From Streptomyces violaceoruber (lineage in GTDB: Bacteria > Actinomycetota > Actinomycetes > Streptomycetales > Streptomycetaceae): a stretch of DNA of 5,158 nucleotides. Shown here piece after piece: positions 5,041 through 5,158 of the stretch. The translations under genes and the position numbers were made by a program. The DNA is taken from contig JODI01000184.1 of the NCBI GenBank assembly GCA_000720805.1, positions 1 through 5,158 on the forward strand, read 5' to 3'. A model generated the notes under the pieces. That model did no database searches, was not told the DNA's origin, and was given only the letters and a program-made list of their open reading frames with translations. How positions within the stretch are numbered: position 1 is the stretch's first letter; every line of letters starts with the position of its first letter.

Positions 5041-5158
5041 CCATGAGAAGGGCCCTAGATGTTCTGTCCACGGAGGTTGGTGACAGCGATCACTGACGTG
5101 TGATCTTGATATGGGTGAGGGCCTTCTGGCTCGGTGTGGATTGCGACATCTGCACCGG
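5041..5158. other. Non-coding, AT-richer stretch with inverted repeats; possible insertion-sequence end
   Basis: GC drops to about 57% here, against roughly 70% in the neighbouring genes. An outer imperfect inverted repeat joins AGAAGGGCCCT (5046-5056) and AGGGCCTTCT (5118-5127), differing by one missing base. Inside it, GATCAC (5088-5093) and GTGATC (5100-5105) form a perfect pair with a 6-base spacer. No gene is credible: the frame from 5043 stops after 17 codons, and a frame from 5111 is open only for the 16 codons to the edge. The wording feels familiar from repeated Streptomyces elements, but I cannot name one. The abrupt change in composition and the fact that the contig stops here fit the edge of an insertion sequence or another multi-copy repeat. 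Confidence 0.4.

Noticed and set aside
4541..5071. A 176-residue minus-strand frame opposite the DoxX-like gene.
   Set aside because: It is antisense to a clear membrane protein gene, contains both arms of the 5010-5032 hairpin, and has Gly, Arg and Asp rich shadow composition.
5043..5096. A 17-codon frame (and a 16-codon open frame from 5111 to the edge) as small genes.
   Set aside because: Neither has a convincing ribosome binding site or coding signature, and both lie in the inverted-repeat region.

Overview
The window looks like one complete draft contig from a Streptomyces-like actinomycete. GC is very high in the coding parts (I estimate about 70%), third codon positions are almost all G or C, GTG starts are used, and the gene families are typical of that group. 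The first 44 bases are not genomic: they are an Illumina Nextera P5-side adapter including an i5 index. The last ~115 bases are clearly less GC-rich (about 57%) and carry nested inverted repeats, as expected where an assembly stops at a repeated element.

Layout. (1) 1-44: library adapter. (2) 45-2150, minus strand: a two-component pair, with an OmpR-type response regulator first and an MprB-like sensor histidine kinase second. The two are back to back, and the kinase is cut off at its C-terminus by the contig end. (3) 2151-2406: an intergenic stretch with six tandem copies of a 22-bp unit and a strong GC hairpin behind the next operon. (4) 2407-4136, minus strand: a two-gene operon with a 4-base ATGA overlap. 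It encodes a luciferase-like flavin monooxygenase of the CE1758 type followed by its partner FMN reductase of the CE1759 type. (5) 4137-4200: its promoter, with overlapping palindromes across the -10 region. (6) 4221-4493, plus strand: only the last ~90 residues of a DHA2-type MFS exporter, apparently a deletion remnant, followed by a terminator hairpin. (7) 4646-4993, plus strand: a small four-helix DoxX-like membrane protein, followed by another terminator hairpin. (8) 5041-5158: a non-coding, AT-richer stretch with inverted repeats.

How the genes fit together. The reductase most likely supplies reduced FMN to the monooxygenase; the substrate is unknown. The palindromes suggest control by a dimeric repressor that is not encoded here. 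The kinase/regulator pair is probably an envelope-stress type system, but nothing in the window ties it to the monooxygenase operon. I see no convincing novel multi-gene system. The most unusual features are the 22-bp minisatellite, the operator cluster, the MFS scar and the adapter-made protein ends.
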